This document shows positions 10,876 to 22,689 of a DNA stretch of 64,000 nt, one piece after another. Location of the stretch: positions 124,001 to 188,000 of the forward strand of contig CAJNDS010000206.1 of assembly GCA_905221605.1 (NCBI GenBank). Direction: 5' to 3'. This stretch comes from Symbiodinium natans (taxonomy: Eukaryota; Sar; Dinophyceae; Suessiales; Symbiodiniaceae). Made by a program: the position numbers and the translations under genes. Every line of letters begins with the position of its first letter. Within the stretch, counting starts at the first letter, position 1. The notes under the pieces are model-generated. The model had not been told where the DNA came from. It saw only the letters and a program-made list of their open reading frames with translations, and made no database searches.

Positions 10876-13393
10876 TTATGGATCTTCGGTCGCCGCTACG
10901 TCGTTACAGTCTTCAGTCAAGGTGGTGTCCTATACCTGCAATAAGAGGGAGCCCTTTTTCTTGAGACTGCCTTGGTTCGGTTGCAGGAGCGCGGTGTGAT
11001 CGAGGACATCTATGCCGAACTCGAGACCAGTCGCTCGCCAGCCATGGGTGGTGTTTCATGTGTTTCTAGCTTATGTTTGCAAAAGCTTTTGTTCTTTCAT
11101 TTTTTCCTTGTCAAGCTTGGTCTCGCGCTGGTACCGGGGGAGCCGAAGCCGATGAAGCCCTTCTGTATAGGAATGATTAGGAATATAAAAGCCATATAAA
11201 AGCCTGAGGGCTCAGACTTCAGAAAGAGTGGGCAGGGAGGGGGGTCATTTCAGCTCCATCAAAAAACCCTCTACTCCGCCCCCACAAACGGAAGTGGAGG
11301 CCCCTGCATGTGGTCGCTTTATCTCGCATCGCTCGATTTTTTGCGCATCGATTGGCGTCCGCATTGGGGAACTGCCTTCCCCAGAGATGTGTCGGCTTCG
11401 TGCAGGCTGCTACATGTCTTCGGGAGTTGCAAGTTAAGTAACGGATGATTGCTGGGGGTGGTCTCGGTCACCCTGATCGCCGCTGCGACAAATCGACCAC
11501 CTCCAGCAGTTTAAGTTTAATCGAAGTAGGGATTCCTCAGTTAGTTGATTTTCGAGCGTCTCCCTGGTGATTCGCTGTTGAAACGCAGCAAATCCGGCAG
11601 TTTGACCCATGTTGGATCTTTGCCCAAATTCCAGCTTCTGCTGGGGGCTTGCTTTGTCCTGATGTGCAATTCCGCCGTTGATGTGCATTCCCACTATGTA
11701 GCGTTCACAATGGGGTGATGTGTAATTTTCCCGACCTGATGTGAGATAAGCATGGGCAGCTTTGCCTAAAGGGGTTATGGCGAACTAAGCGGCTGAGGCC
11801 CAGGGATGCCAAGTCCTGCGGTTCAGTGATGAAAGCAACTTCGCATCCCTCCAAGGGCCACCAAGTCGAGGCGAATACTACGTGAAATACGTGAAGCTGC
11901 GTATTGATGCGCATGGCTATTGCGGCTCATTTTGGGATTTTCCCAGACACTGCAATTAACACAAACCCTCGAGCCTTGAGTGATGTTGAATGCAACGAGG
12001 TCTGCTGAAGCCCGAGGCCTGACGGCTGTGCAATGACGGGATCACTAGGCTTGAGATTCCAGGCTAATGCCAAGCCTCAAGTTTCAGCAAGTTTGATTCG
12101 TCTGCTATCCGAATGTGCTGTCGGGGTGTGCTCAGAGACACATGCCACGCTGTTCGCTCTACGCATTCATTCTTTGGCTATTTCATCGTAAAATAGCCCA
12201 CCTTGAGAGCTTGTGGCGCGCAGTACTTAGAAACAACGAAACTTGAGCGCTGGACTGCAAGGGGCCTGTACCCGCAACAGGTCTCGTGTCAGGGGCCTCT
12301 CGAAACTGGTTACGAGGTTGCTCGCTTTTGTTTGCGGCGCGGGGCGCTGATGGTGGTTAGAACGGCTAGTCTAGAGGCTTAACATGCAGTTTTGGGTCTT
12401 CTTCGTTTGTGAGGTTGGAGAAATTCAGGTTGATAATGCCATCAGGCCAGCACACAAGCACACGACCAGAACACAAGCACACGACCAGAACACAAGCACA
12501 CGACCATTTGGCTCCCTGGTCGTGGTGAACGAAGTGAATCAACAACCCAGTAAAACAACTGCATCTAGTTGGCATTGTGATCGAAGTGAGCAATTCCTGT
12601 ATTTCCTAAGTGCTCAACAGACCATACAATCGAATGCAGCATCTGCAAGGATGTTTAGAGTTTAGAACGCACGAAATGCAAAAACATAAATGTGCTTGCA
12701 CCAAGATTGCACAGATGACCGTCTATAGCGTAGATTTATTGACCATTGCGAAGAAACGTAACACACAGTGAAAACACAGAAGCTTCACCCGCAGGCGCCC
12801 AGCGAAACTGTGCGCCCCGTGCCTCCGCCAGAGGCCTGGAGACAAGGGCTTTCAAGGGCATGCGCAAACAATTTGTGCGGGTCATCGCCATGAGCTTCGT
12901 TTTGACAAAAGGGCATCAAGCTTCGATCTGGACGCCTCATGCAATGGAGTGCGTCGCTGCCGACCATGTGGACAATCAAGGCAACTTTCCTCGGAGCAAT
13001 GCAAACAGCACGCAGAGCTGAAGTATGCTGAAATCCTCAACCCTAAAATTTGCACATCTTCCCGAACTTTTCTCTAGATCTAGATGCCAGCACACTGGCT
13101 CTTCCGTGCGTGAGGTGCTGGGCAGAGACAACTCCGGCAGCACCGACACAGCAGTCCAGCACGGCGCCTGAATGCGCCTGAGCTGGTTCGGGGTACTCGG
13201 GTCTTTACAGTAAGGTTGGGAGTTCCGGTGTTACACGGGTGTCGTGTTGTTTTTGTGGGAGGGTAAATTGTCGGTTTGAAAGGGCAGCTGAGCATTGACA
13301 TGTACTGCCCCTCATCATGGGACACTGCGCACCATCAACCCTGCGTCTCACCTCCAAACGAAGCCGCTTCAGCTTTCCAGAATTTTCCTTTGC
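10876..13393. other. No resolved gene
   Basis: Apart from a 19-bp tandem triplication at 12452-12507 (ACACAAGCACACGACCAGA), I see no conserved coding segment. Open frames are short and on both strands. Confidence 0.5.
12452..12507. repeat. 19-bp tandem repeat, three copies
   Basis: ACACAAGCACACGACCAGA is repeated three times with almost no divergence, the last copy truncated. Confidence 0.9.
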
Positions 13394-13395
13394 AG
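13380..13395 (+). promoter_or_regulatory. Possible spliced-leader acceptor upstream of the glycosyltransferase
   Basis: A pyrimidine-rich stretch ending TTTCCTTTGCAG lies 35 bases before the ATG at 13431. Dinoflagellate mRNAs are known to receive a trans-spliced leader at such AG sites. The site is consistent with that role; I infer it from position and composition only. Confidence 0.4.
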
Positions 13396-13430
13396 CGGCA
13401 CCTTGTTGAGAGACTTGCACCTGGGCCAGC

Positions 13431-16400
13431 ATGGCGCAGCAGCATGTGGTCTTCGTGAATATTGGTGCGGCGGGGCACATGAACCCCACCCTGCCGGTGG
13501 TGTCTGAACTGTGCCGCATGCCTGCGTTCATGGGTCGAGGTCGAATTTCTGAGTCTTCTCTGAGATCTGCCCTTCTCGAGGTCTTCTGGTATCAATTGAT
13601 ATCTCTGGTTACTATTGTAGAGTCTGCTGTCAAGTCGGGTCAGCGCAGCGCCAAGTAATCACATGTCATTGGAAGGGCAACTTAGCAACCCTATGTTCAT
13701 CACCCAATGTCGGCATCGGCGAATTGAGAGCATCGATCCACTCATTCTCCGGAGGTGCGCGAGGCGTGGCAGTGACTTACTTCGTCGAAGCGAAGATGCG
13801 AGAGGCCTCAACCATCCCCCCCCCCCCCCCCCCCCAAATCCCTCATGCGAAGCTCCTGAGCCCTGAAGCCCTCCAAACACATCCAAATACTGGAGCTTGG
13901 GGATTCGGCGTCGGGGCTTAGGATCCTTGGCCTCGAAGTCCGTGTGCCCCCGAAAGCGAGCCTCAGGTGGTGGAGGCTGCGGGGGCCCACTGGAAGCTCC
14001 TCGAGGCCAGAAATGGGCTCTGAGTTTGCAGCCCAAGGTCTTGCATGGTCTTGCTGGGTCAGCTCGGATGTGTTGGGAACTGTTGGGTCGCAGAAGATCG
14101 CAGGGAATGCTGCTGCATGTGCTTTAGGTTTGGGCTAGGAAGAAACCTTGCCCCAGATGTGGGCTCGAAGCCCTCAAACCCCGTCTGAACCGGCTTGCCT
14201 TGGCCAACCCGCCATGCTGGAAGGGACACAAGGAGCTCACCGAGGAGCAGAAGGCGAGGTGATTAGGGTTTAGGAGAAGGGTGCTCAGCGCTCTCATTGA
14301 ACTTGTGTGCCTCTGTGTTATGGTGCCCTCACCGGTGCCAACTGAAAAGGGGCTATTCTAGAATCATGCACGCCAGTGAGCCGTTCAGCTGTTCGTTTTT
14401 TTTTTTTTTTTTTTGTTCTGCGTTTCTTTGTTGTTTCATTCCTGTCTTTATGTAATTCTTTCGTTCGTCTTGTATGTTGCTTTTTCTGTCTTATTCCTTT
14501 TGTTCTTTACTTGTTATTTCTTTCTGTCATTCTTTTGTGTGTTTTTGTTTCTTATTGTTTTTTGTTCTCTCTCTTTCTTTCTTTAGTTATTGCTTCTTTC
14601 TTAGTTTTATTTTTGCATTTGTTCTCTTTTTGAGCCATTCCGCCACTGATGGGTGACACTCTTCAGGCGAAGTACGTTCCGGCCGGCATGCTCCCGGACG
14701 AGTACGAGTGCCTCGCCAAGAGCACACAGGGCAGTGCAGCCGGTCTAAGGTCCCAGCAGCTTTTTCAGACGGCAATGCTCCAGCCCAGTCACAAAAGTTA
14801 ATCAAAGCCTCCAAGTCCCAAAACTTGGTGAGCCTGAGGCTCGGCATCCCGAAATTTGACGTAAAACCCTAGAGCAGCACCTGCAAGACCCGGCTTCCAA
14901 CTCCTTCGAAAACCTCAAAGAGTGAGTGAAAAATCAGCCTCTCAGGTTTCCCATGAACATGCTGGCCCAGGCAGCCGATCAGTTGCCAGGGCTGCTCTCA
15001 GAGTTGACGCTTGGTGGCCTTAGGCATGCACAGCCACAGGGCGTGTCCCTGCCGTGTCAAGTCCCGTGTCAAGTCCCTTGGGTGGAGATGTAGGATGATG
15101 TAGGCACAAAGGCATAAACGCTGCGCGCAGCTCAGGAGAAGCCTTAGCCCGCCTCCCACCGTCATCGTGTACGACCCCTTCCTGCCCCATCCACTGGCGG
15201 GGCATGTTGAAGATCAGTTGGAAATCAGCGCCTTGCGGTTGCCGCATGTAGACCTAACCCCCTCAGCCCAAGCCCTCAAGAGCTTCAACCCCTCAAAGAG
15301 AGTCTGAAGGCAGTCGCAATTCACGATCACCATCGAAAGGAGCCTATAGTGGCCTTCCCTGTGCCCTTCCTTTTGCCCGGCAGGTGGCAGCACGCATCTT
15401 GGGTATCCCTGCGGTGAGCACGCCTCTTGCCAGACATCCCGGACCTTCAAATTGTCTCTCCCATCGGCTCCCGGCTGCCCCCGCATATTAAAAACAACTC
15501 AATGCGTCTCAGAACTTGAGATACTTCGGAGAGAGAGAGAGAGATATATATATATAGATATAATTATATATATATATACATTTTTATATGTATTTATCTA
15601 CATAAGGCTGACGATGCCGGGCCCGGGTGTCATCGCGCGGCCGGCACCGGTCACGGAGAAGTGGGAGTCCAACGAGGCCTCAGAGGGGGGCAACTGCTTT
15701 CAATTTGCTGAGAGGAGGGTTTAGGGTTCAGGGTTCAGGGTTCAGGGTTCAGGGTTCAGGGTTTAGGGTTTAGGGTTTAGGGGAGGATATTCTTAGGGGA
15801 TTTACTCGGAGCTGCTTCGTTCTTTGGGGATCCCTCAGGTGGTTCGCAGGGCGAGCAAGGAGATCCGGGACGCCTACGGCGTTGACGTGTTTGAGAATGG
15901 CGGGCTGATGGAGTTCCTGGGTTTGGGAAGTAGTTTGGACCAGTCTCTAGCAGATGCAACGTGGAGCATCATTACATGTAACAGCCCTCAAGTGATGCAT
16001 CACCTTCACCGTCTTCTGTTGCCGAATGCCGGGTTCTGCTTCACATGTGATGCTTGATCTCACACTCTACAATAAGTAGTACCGGCCACAGTTTGGAAGC
16101 CTGGATTAAAAGCCAGGTTCTACTCCCCACAGGGCAGCATCGTCACCACCATTGATGGGCTCTTCGTGCCACCAGTGCAGGGCATGCAGCGTGACCGATT
16201 CGGTCACTTTCCCTTCACCTGCGTGGGGCCGTTGGTTGACACAAAGGTGGGGGATGGTGGGGCTTGTGCTCTAGATGTTGTGCTTGTATGTGCTTGTGGG
16301 GAGTTGTTGGCCTGAAGTCGGTCTCGGAGTTTTCTCCGGCCAGGTGAAGCGCGTGTCCCATCCCTCCGCGTGCGATGCGGAGTCTAAGCCGTCCATGGAG

Positions 16401-17075
16401 TCCAGCGAACTTCCCTGGGATGTCATTGATTCGGCCGAATCCAAGCGCCTTGTGCTCGTCTCTCTGGGCACCGTTGCAAACTCCCACCTTTGGGACAAGA
16501 AGCTGAGTTCGCAGGCGCTTAACAACGGCCTGGAGAACTGCACCGGCAAAGAGATCGTGCAGTTCGTCTTCCGAACAGTCTTCGAAGCACTGCAGGAGGA
16601 GGAGGACCTCCTTGTGGTATTGGTCGTGGGTTGTCAGCCTGACGTGCTGGATGGCCTGCCCACACCGCCTTCCAACTTCATCGTTCGTAAGACAGTGCCA
16701 CAGATTGAGCTCTTGCCGAAGTGCCACGCCTTCCTCTCGCATTGTGGTGCCAACAGCATGCACGAGGCGCTTGGCTTTGGAATCCCGTTGGTTGGCGTGC
16801 CGCTTTTTGGAGACCAGGTGCCCAACAGCCTGTCCGTGGCTGAGGCTGGCGCCGGGATCGCCTTTGCCTCGCCACTGAAGACCCTCACCGGCCCGGGCCT
16901 ACGCTCCGCCATGCGGCAGTTGGTGGATGCTGACCCAGGCAACCCATTCCGCCAGGCGGCAGTCGGCCTCAGCAAGCGCATGCAGGCGGCCGGAGGGGTA
17001 CAGCGAGCTACCGAGGTGATTCTGGAGACTGCCATGACTGCCATGGCCAAGCAGTCTGCTCTTGCAGGTGCCTAG
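13431..17075 (+). CDS. GT1-family (MGT-type) UDP-glycosyltransferase, 11 exons, 477 aa
   Basis: Predicted to transfer a sugar from a UDP-sugar to a small acceptor; the acceptor is unknown. Exons: 13431-13515, 13755-13804, 13967-14005, 14667-14749, 14946-15008, 15136-15205, 15384-15421, 15607-15676, 15839-15912, 16117-16246 and 16344-17075; joined length is 1434 nt with no internal stop. The N-terminal half carries GAAGHMNPT with the expected catalytic His16, then VTYFVEAKMRE, VIVYDPFLP and ARILGIPAV. The last exon holds the nucleotide-sugar half: VLVSLGT (about 271-277), PQIELLP (353-), the HCGANS donor motif (367-372) and PLFGDQ (387-392). Length suits bacterial-type macrolide glycosyltransferases (about 400-470 aa). 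No signal peptide or C-terminal membrane segment is visible. Six of ten introns are GC-AG and four GT-AG; all acceptors are AG|G. The ends of exons 5, 6 and 9 are the least certain. Confidence 0.92.
13816..13835. repeat. C20 homopolymer in glycosyltransferase intron 2
   Basis: Twenty consecutive C inside the 162-bp intron 13805-13966, eleven bases after its GC donor. Confidence 0.9.
14391..14640. repeat. T/TTTC-rich tract in glycosyltransferase intron 3
   Basis: About 250 bp of almost purine-free sequence (T runs, TTCTTT, TTGTTT) occupies the 3' part of the 661-bp intron 14006-14666 and ends 25 bases before the acceptor. It is far longer than a usual polypyrimidine tract. Confidence 0.85.
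15529..15592. repeat. GA/TA microsatellite in intron 7
   Basis: GAGAGAGAGAGA followed by TATATATA with interruptions, inside the intron between the exons ending 15421 and starting 15607. Confidence 0.85.
15721..15782. repeat. Telomere-like (TTCAGGG/TTTAGGG)n in intron 8
   Basis: About eight 7-bp units, first TTCAGGG and then TTTAGGG, within intron 15677-15838. TTTAGGG is the dinoflagellate/plant-type telomere repeat. Confidence 0.95.
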
Positions 17076-17390
17076 CCCTTGTTTCCTTCCTGCCAACAGC
17101 GCAGAGTCCCGCAAAGTGCACGGGTCATGTACAGTGCTTACGCAAGAAGCCCACAGTGTCAGCCAAACCGCGTGTCAAATGTAGAGATCTTTGACAGCAG
17201 CTGCACCCGCGCTGCTTGTACAGATTGCTCAGGGGGTTTCCTGACGCAGAGCTGCAAATGGCGCAAACGACAGCGTTTGGAGAACAGACGCAGTCACGGT
17301 TCGGGAGTCCTTTCGCTGTGTCACTGCTACCTGTAGCTTCACGACTTCAAGAAGGAATGCATAGCAGCATCGCACCTGTGCGACAGCGGT

Positions 17391-17391
17391 G

Positions 17392-17421
<30 letters not shown>
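17391..17421. repeat. (ATC)n microsatellite
   Basis: About ten ATC units within spacer downstream of the glycosyltransferase gene. Confidence 0.95.
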
Positions 17422-17422
<1 letters not shown>

Positions 17423-19757
17423 GACCACTGGTGCAAAACCGTATACAGCCATCTTGCCAGTGTACCCCTAAGTATCCTGGCCTGGCTGTCGCGAAGGCCG
17501 GGTTCCTGGCAGCTTTGCTTGCGCCTCGTTGAAGGACCTCGGACACTTCCTGCGTATGCTTGGGAGTCGGATGTATCCGGACGTATACGGCATACGGTTG
17601 ACTGGGAATGTGGCTGGGCATGGCTGGGCAATGCCAAATAGAATCGTAGACCAGGCCACGGAAAATGCAAGATGAATAGTGTTGAAAGGCCACGCTTTCC
17701 TGGACTACCTGGATGATGCAGATGCGGCAGGCTGGCATTGTATAGCGGAGCAGCGCAAGCAATGCAAAGAACCCATCGCTCGCAACGAGTCGAAATCGTC
17801 CGGAATTGGCCATTGCCGGACCTTACCAACATGAAATGAAACCTCTATGCTCGAGCACCTCTTCGTGTACATACCAAGCAAGGCCTCGAAGCCACGAAAG
17901 CCAAAGAATGCCAGGCCGGGAACTCGCCTGGCACGTGGCTTTCGGTGCCACACGACTGCGCAGCCGTGCGGCGCGGCGCCCCAGGGTTGCGCAGGGAACG
18001 CTGTGAGCATCTGTGAATCACAGGGGAAAATCTTGGGGGGTTCGAGGATCATGGTTTTGTTGTTTTGGTTTCGGGCCGCGGCTTTAAATGTCATTTTGGT
18101 TTTTACAGAATTACTGCGCACGCGGCGTGATCGCGGCGTGCCTAGTTAATTCATGTGAGAGCAATATCACTTGAGCCAACCACGCGTCAATGTCTTGGTC
18201 AAAATCCTGAGCCATTACCCAGAATTTCCTGGCCTGAGCTGGCGAAGGAAACCTAGATGAAGGGACCAAACCCTGACCCGAACAACACCCCCCCACTCGA
18301 AAAAGTAATTCACCAGAGACAGACTGCCCTCAGTGTGAGGTTTCGGAGATTGGCGTGCAGGGGCTTGGGTTGGGACTGAATCTGGCTCACATTGGCTAAC
18401 TAATCTACGGAGTCTGCCCAGCCAGGTTCCTGCCGGGGTCACGCAGCGCTGGGACGAGGTGTCTGGCCTCTCGCTTTACTCAAAACTCGCAGCTTGGTGC
18501 AGCTTGTAATTAGCATCAAGAATAAAGAAATGGTGGCGGAAATTTCTATATAGTATGAACGCTGGCAGACAAGCTAGCTACTATCTATCAGGAGCAAAGA
18601 CCGTGCGTGAAGTTGTTCAGTGTGATCGTTTCGCTATCGTCGAAGTGTTTGGTGGGGCAGAGGAGGAAGTGCAGGTCGGCGGCTAGCGGATATCGTTGAA
18701 AGATGTCAGCTGAAACTCATGCTGCCTGCACTGAGTCGACGACCTCGTAGTGTCCGTCAGCTGGGGCCCTCCTGAACCCAAAAGTAAACGGTATGAAGCT
18801 CGGAGCATACTGGAAGCGATTCGAATGTTGCATCTCGAGATTGCCATAGCTGGGGTCAACATTCTGTGCATGCGATCCGTGTGCTCTTCATCCATTTCTG
18901 CTAAACCCACGAACTGTTGAGGACTAAATCCCGAAGCACAAACCCGAGAAGACTTTGCCAAGTGGCAGGCGCTTTTCCTAAAGCTCCCAGATGCGGCCTC
19001 ACGCAATGGACGCTAGGGCCGAACTGGTTTGAACATTGCCTTGTGTAGATGCTGTTGGATTTTGTTGCTGGCTGATTTTGTGACCTTCTTCGGGCTTCGT
19101 CGGATTTTCTTCATAGCAGGCTTCCCATCGGCAAAGGTGTGCGCAGTTTCCGAGCTCTGATGTTGCACATTCTGACGCTGCACGACTTTGAAACTGAGCC
19201 AGCCTTTACTCTTAGAACCGTTGGTTTAGGTCATGCCTCTGGCTTGACTTGCCTTCGCCGTTTCAGCCACCCTAATGCCTTGGTGTTTTGTCCTTCGCCT
19301 TGGCAACGAAGGTGTGCCGAAGTCCTCCCAAAAAAGAAGTCAACTGTTTCACTCATTCCAGATTGGTCTTTCTTGAATGTAGGCCTTCCATCGCAGTGAC
19401 TTCTCTCAGCATTCTGCGGATCACCCTCCGGATGCTCGTGCGGCTACGTGAGTAAAGAGGCTAGAAAATTCTTCCTCGTGAGGTTCTTGATCGAAAGTAG
19501 TATGTATGTTTGTGACAGCTGCCTTGACCTGAGGACTGCTTCTACACGCAGCCCCGGCCAGCCCCGCGAGTGCAAATTTCCATGCGCTGTCAGATGTGTG
19601 AAGGTTGTTGCGGTTCCTTTTTGCCGCCTCATCAGAGGTTTTTTTGTGAGCCCATGAAAAAAGCAACATGCCCTGTTGGAACGAGTCAATGGCAGGTCCA
19701 CCTGGTCTTGGTGTGCCGTGGTGGCAGTCGGAGACCCAGCTCGTGGATACCGCAAGT

Positions 19758-19778
19758 CGCGTATACGCCGTATACGCG
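19758..19778. repeat. Short perfect palindrome
   Basis: CGCGTATAC, a GCC spacer, then GTATACGCG. Each arm also contains the self-complementary GTATAC. Function unknown. Confidence 0.8.
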
Positions 19779-21351
19779 TGCCCGAATGCAACCGACATCC
19801 GAGGCGGAAGCGGCGAAGATCCGCCCTGGGATTGGGGCTCAGGCCGGGGGTGAAGTTGATCGTAACTTCAACCACCTTATCAACCACCTTAGTTGCCATG
19901 TTTGCAAGAAGCGGGTGCCCTTTCGGCGTAAAGTTGAGACAAGCCTGAAGATCAGCAGTTTTTGGGCTTAGGGTTCTTGAAGAGTCAGGGCTGAGCGAAC
20001 GCATGTGATGCAGGGTCCAGGGTACGTAGCTCTTTGAGACTTCAGCGCATGTCACGTAAAGAGAATCTATAGGGCTTCTGGCTCTGCGGGTTCGTGGCTC
20101 ACAGGCCTTTGATGAGTCGCCCCACACTGCTTTAGCATGGCCTGCAAGCGTCAAGTGTTGGCTGGAAAGCTTGCAAGAAGCTTAGACGTTTAAACCATGA
20201 AGCCCTGTGTGTGCCATTTTGGATCATGCTTTGGAGCTTGGGGTTTCCATTTTCAAGTCCATGAGCCTCAGCCTGCAGGAACTTTGGTTTCGAGTCACCG
20301 CCTCGAATGGTTGGGACCTTGGTGCAATCGGTGATAATCGGTGCATGGGCTCGGCGTTGCCATTCGCATGGGGCGTAATTGGTTCAATTCTTTTGCAGAG
20401 CCCTCTGTGCTTCACAATCCGAATCGCGCTCGGAAGGACCAAGCCTCAACCCTGATTAAAGCCTAAACCGGCCTAAACTAGACATTAAGCCCTAAACCTC
20501 GTCCTCCAGGAGGCACTGCCTGACAACGGCTGGCCCACAGAAGCTGACGGTGGAGCTGCAGGCAGCCATATTCGTGGGACTACGTCAGTTTTGCTTCGTC
20601 TTGGGGAGGCTTTGGTAGGTGGCCTGGAGTGTATTCAGATGGGAAGTTATTTAAAAGTTACAGCCATCAGGCTTTGGGTGAGCCCATGGGTCTTTGGATC
20701 AGGTGTCGCACATCAGTCCGTTTGAGGGCTTTGCCTCGCTGTCTCGCTGTCTGGGTGTCATAGTCAGGAGTCGGAGGTTTGAAGATAGTCACTTTAGGTC
20801 CTACCAGGTCGCCGGCGGCACCCAAAAAGCAAGGGTGTTTTTCAAGCTTCAAATCCTGGGTACTTGGCCATTTGTCAAAGCGATGCTCCGGTGACAATGT
20901 GCTAGCAATGAAGAACCATGACCGAATGCATGATTATCACGTGAAGCTATCCGCCTTGCATGGTGTAATTAACTGTAGACGATCATGTCAATCGGGTTGC
21001 CCAGGGCGTGGGGTCTGGAAGGCGTGAGGCTTCTGAGGATCCGAGCATACGCGAATAAGCCCGAGCTCCTTTGCGTGCCCAGGGTGTTGGTCGACGACAT
21101 CAGCTTTCCGTGGGAGTTCTGCACGTCGAGCTCGAGACGGGCGCCTAGAGCTATGCCAGAGCTAGCGGCCAGAAACCTGAAGCATGCTGCTTTATGATAA
21201 GACGAAATGCTCCCTGACAGGGTTCTCACGGGTTTTGGGTATTGGGCTCTACAAAGGAGTACATTTCGACGATCTCGGGAATATGAACTATTTTGGGATG
21301 CTTGTTTTGTTTTGGGATTTTCTTGTTTTCTGCCTCTTGCTTTTTCTTTCG

Positions 21352-21415
21352 GTGGGTTTAGGTTTAGGGTTTAGGCACTAAACCCTAAACCTTAAACCTT
21401 TAAACTTTAAAGGGC
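21352..21415. repeat. Telomere-like patch in both orientations
   Basis: GGTTTAGGTTTAGGGTTTAGG runs straight into CACTAAACCCTAAACC and decaying TTAAACC units, so the two strands' telomere motifs face each other. Confidence 0.85.
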
Positions 21416-22411
21416 TACGGTGCAAGCCAGCAGCAACAATAAAAAACAACAGAATCCCAAAAAAATCTGGACCCCCTTTGTCGACAACTGGAGCTCACAT
21501 CACTGAGCTCACCAGTCCATTCCACACAAAGCACACTCAAGAGAATCCAGTAGTTCCAGTCCAACTCAAGGAGTTCGTAGCATGACCCAACTTATCATGC
21601 CTGCCTCAGCTACTCGGCAACAAGAGGCTAAGGCTCGAGTCGAACATCCCGGCGATCCTCTTTTTCTCTGAGAGTTTGCTAAGGCTTCGGCCGCATGGTG
21701 CGGCATCCTCCGTCCTGCCAGAGATGGCCGCCGCAGCCTCGGCTCCTGTCCAGGATGTTGTTTCGCAGCAAGTCGGGGGAGGGTCTGCAGGCTATCGGGT
21801 TGCTTCCGCATCTAGTTTCTTTCGGAGCCCAATGCCCCAAGTATCCTGGGCTCTTTGGGTAGTGGATGCAGAAAAAAAGCAAACCCCCAAGCCCTGCAGC
21901 GCGTGGTTTTAAATCTCATAAAGTTGGTCAGATCGCAGGTTCCAGGATGGATTTTAAGGTTCTTTCTGGTTTCGGGTGGGGTGTTGTATGTGGTCGTGGG
22001 GTTTGCACCGTTGCGAGCTTATCCCTCTGTTGGCTAGTGCATAAAAATTGCCGCAAGATGCTGCAAGAAAGCCCTGCGGTTCTTGGTGCCGGGTTGGTCT
22101 GGTTGAGGGGGAATTGAGCACATGCAAAGGCAAGCCGCGATGACAAACTCCCAGTGCCAGTGCACAAGTACGACATACCCTAAAATCATGTGGCATCGGA
22201 AGAGCAATGAAAAGCAGCACGGGAACGCATCGCCCGCATGCGAACAGAAGGAGGCATCGCACATGGTTACACATCTTTCGGATTTCTGTAGTAGAAGTAT
22301 GTGGCATCATCTTTGTCTTGCGTCCGTCTCCCATCCCGGAAACCCAAGGTTTTGGCACTGTTGGGCATGCAATCCCGAGACCCGGCACGCCACAAATCCC
22401 ACCGTCACAAG

Positions 22412-22453
22412 GTGGCTGCGCAGCTGCGCTCCGAAGAACAGCGCCGTGCGGAG
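22412..22453 (+). CDS. Candidate coiled-coil micro-exon
   Basis: Between AG|G (22410-22411) and GAG|GC the frame reads VAAQLRSEEQRRAE; it could extend to 22465 using the next GC donor. Charged heptad-like composition and the same VAAQ...RAE frame as the segment at 8508-8537 suggest a family of coiled-coil exons. The rest of the gene is not located. Confidence 0.4.
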
Positions 22454-22689
22454 GCCCTGGAAATAGCGGGCTGGGCTTCCCTACAGTTGAGGAGCATGGT
22501 TTGTTTTAAGGTTTTGTAAACATGAAACAACACCCAACATACACATCTGTATCACTGCAAAGAAGAGTTGTTGCCTTTGGCGCGGACGCTTGACAATGCA
22601 CGACCCGCACAGGCAAAATTAAAAACATTACTCCGCTTGCAACCTCACCGTTGGAGAGCGTTCAACCCGCGGAATTGAAGTTGCTGTAA

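Larger units (their letters stand above)
17076..22411. other. Long stretch with no resolved gene
   Basis: Contains an (ATC)n run at about 17391-17421, a perfect short palindrome at 19758-19778 and a telomere-like patch near 21352-21415. A 236-codon open frame on the minus strand (19444-20154) lacks recognisable motifs or splice-bounded conserved blocks. Some frames, for example 20985-21197, look mildly coding on both strands and cannot be decided. Confidence 0.5.

Noticed and set aside
17229-17832. Minus-strand frames of 161-194 codons
   Set aside because: They include Met/Asp homopolymers from the ATC repeat and show no motif or splice-bounded blocks.
19444-20154. 236-codon minus-strand frame
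   Set aside because: No recognisable domain; Arg/Ser/Thr-rich composition is typical of antisense to GC-rich DNA here.
20212-20232. GCCATTTTGGATCATG resembling the dinoflagellate spliced-leader 3' part
   Set aside because: Only about ten contiguous bases match and the 5' part is absent, so chance is likely.
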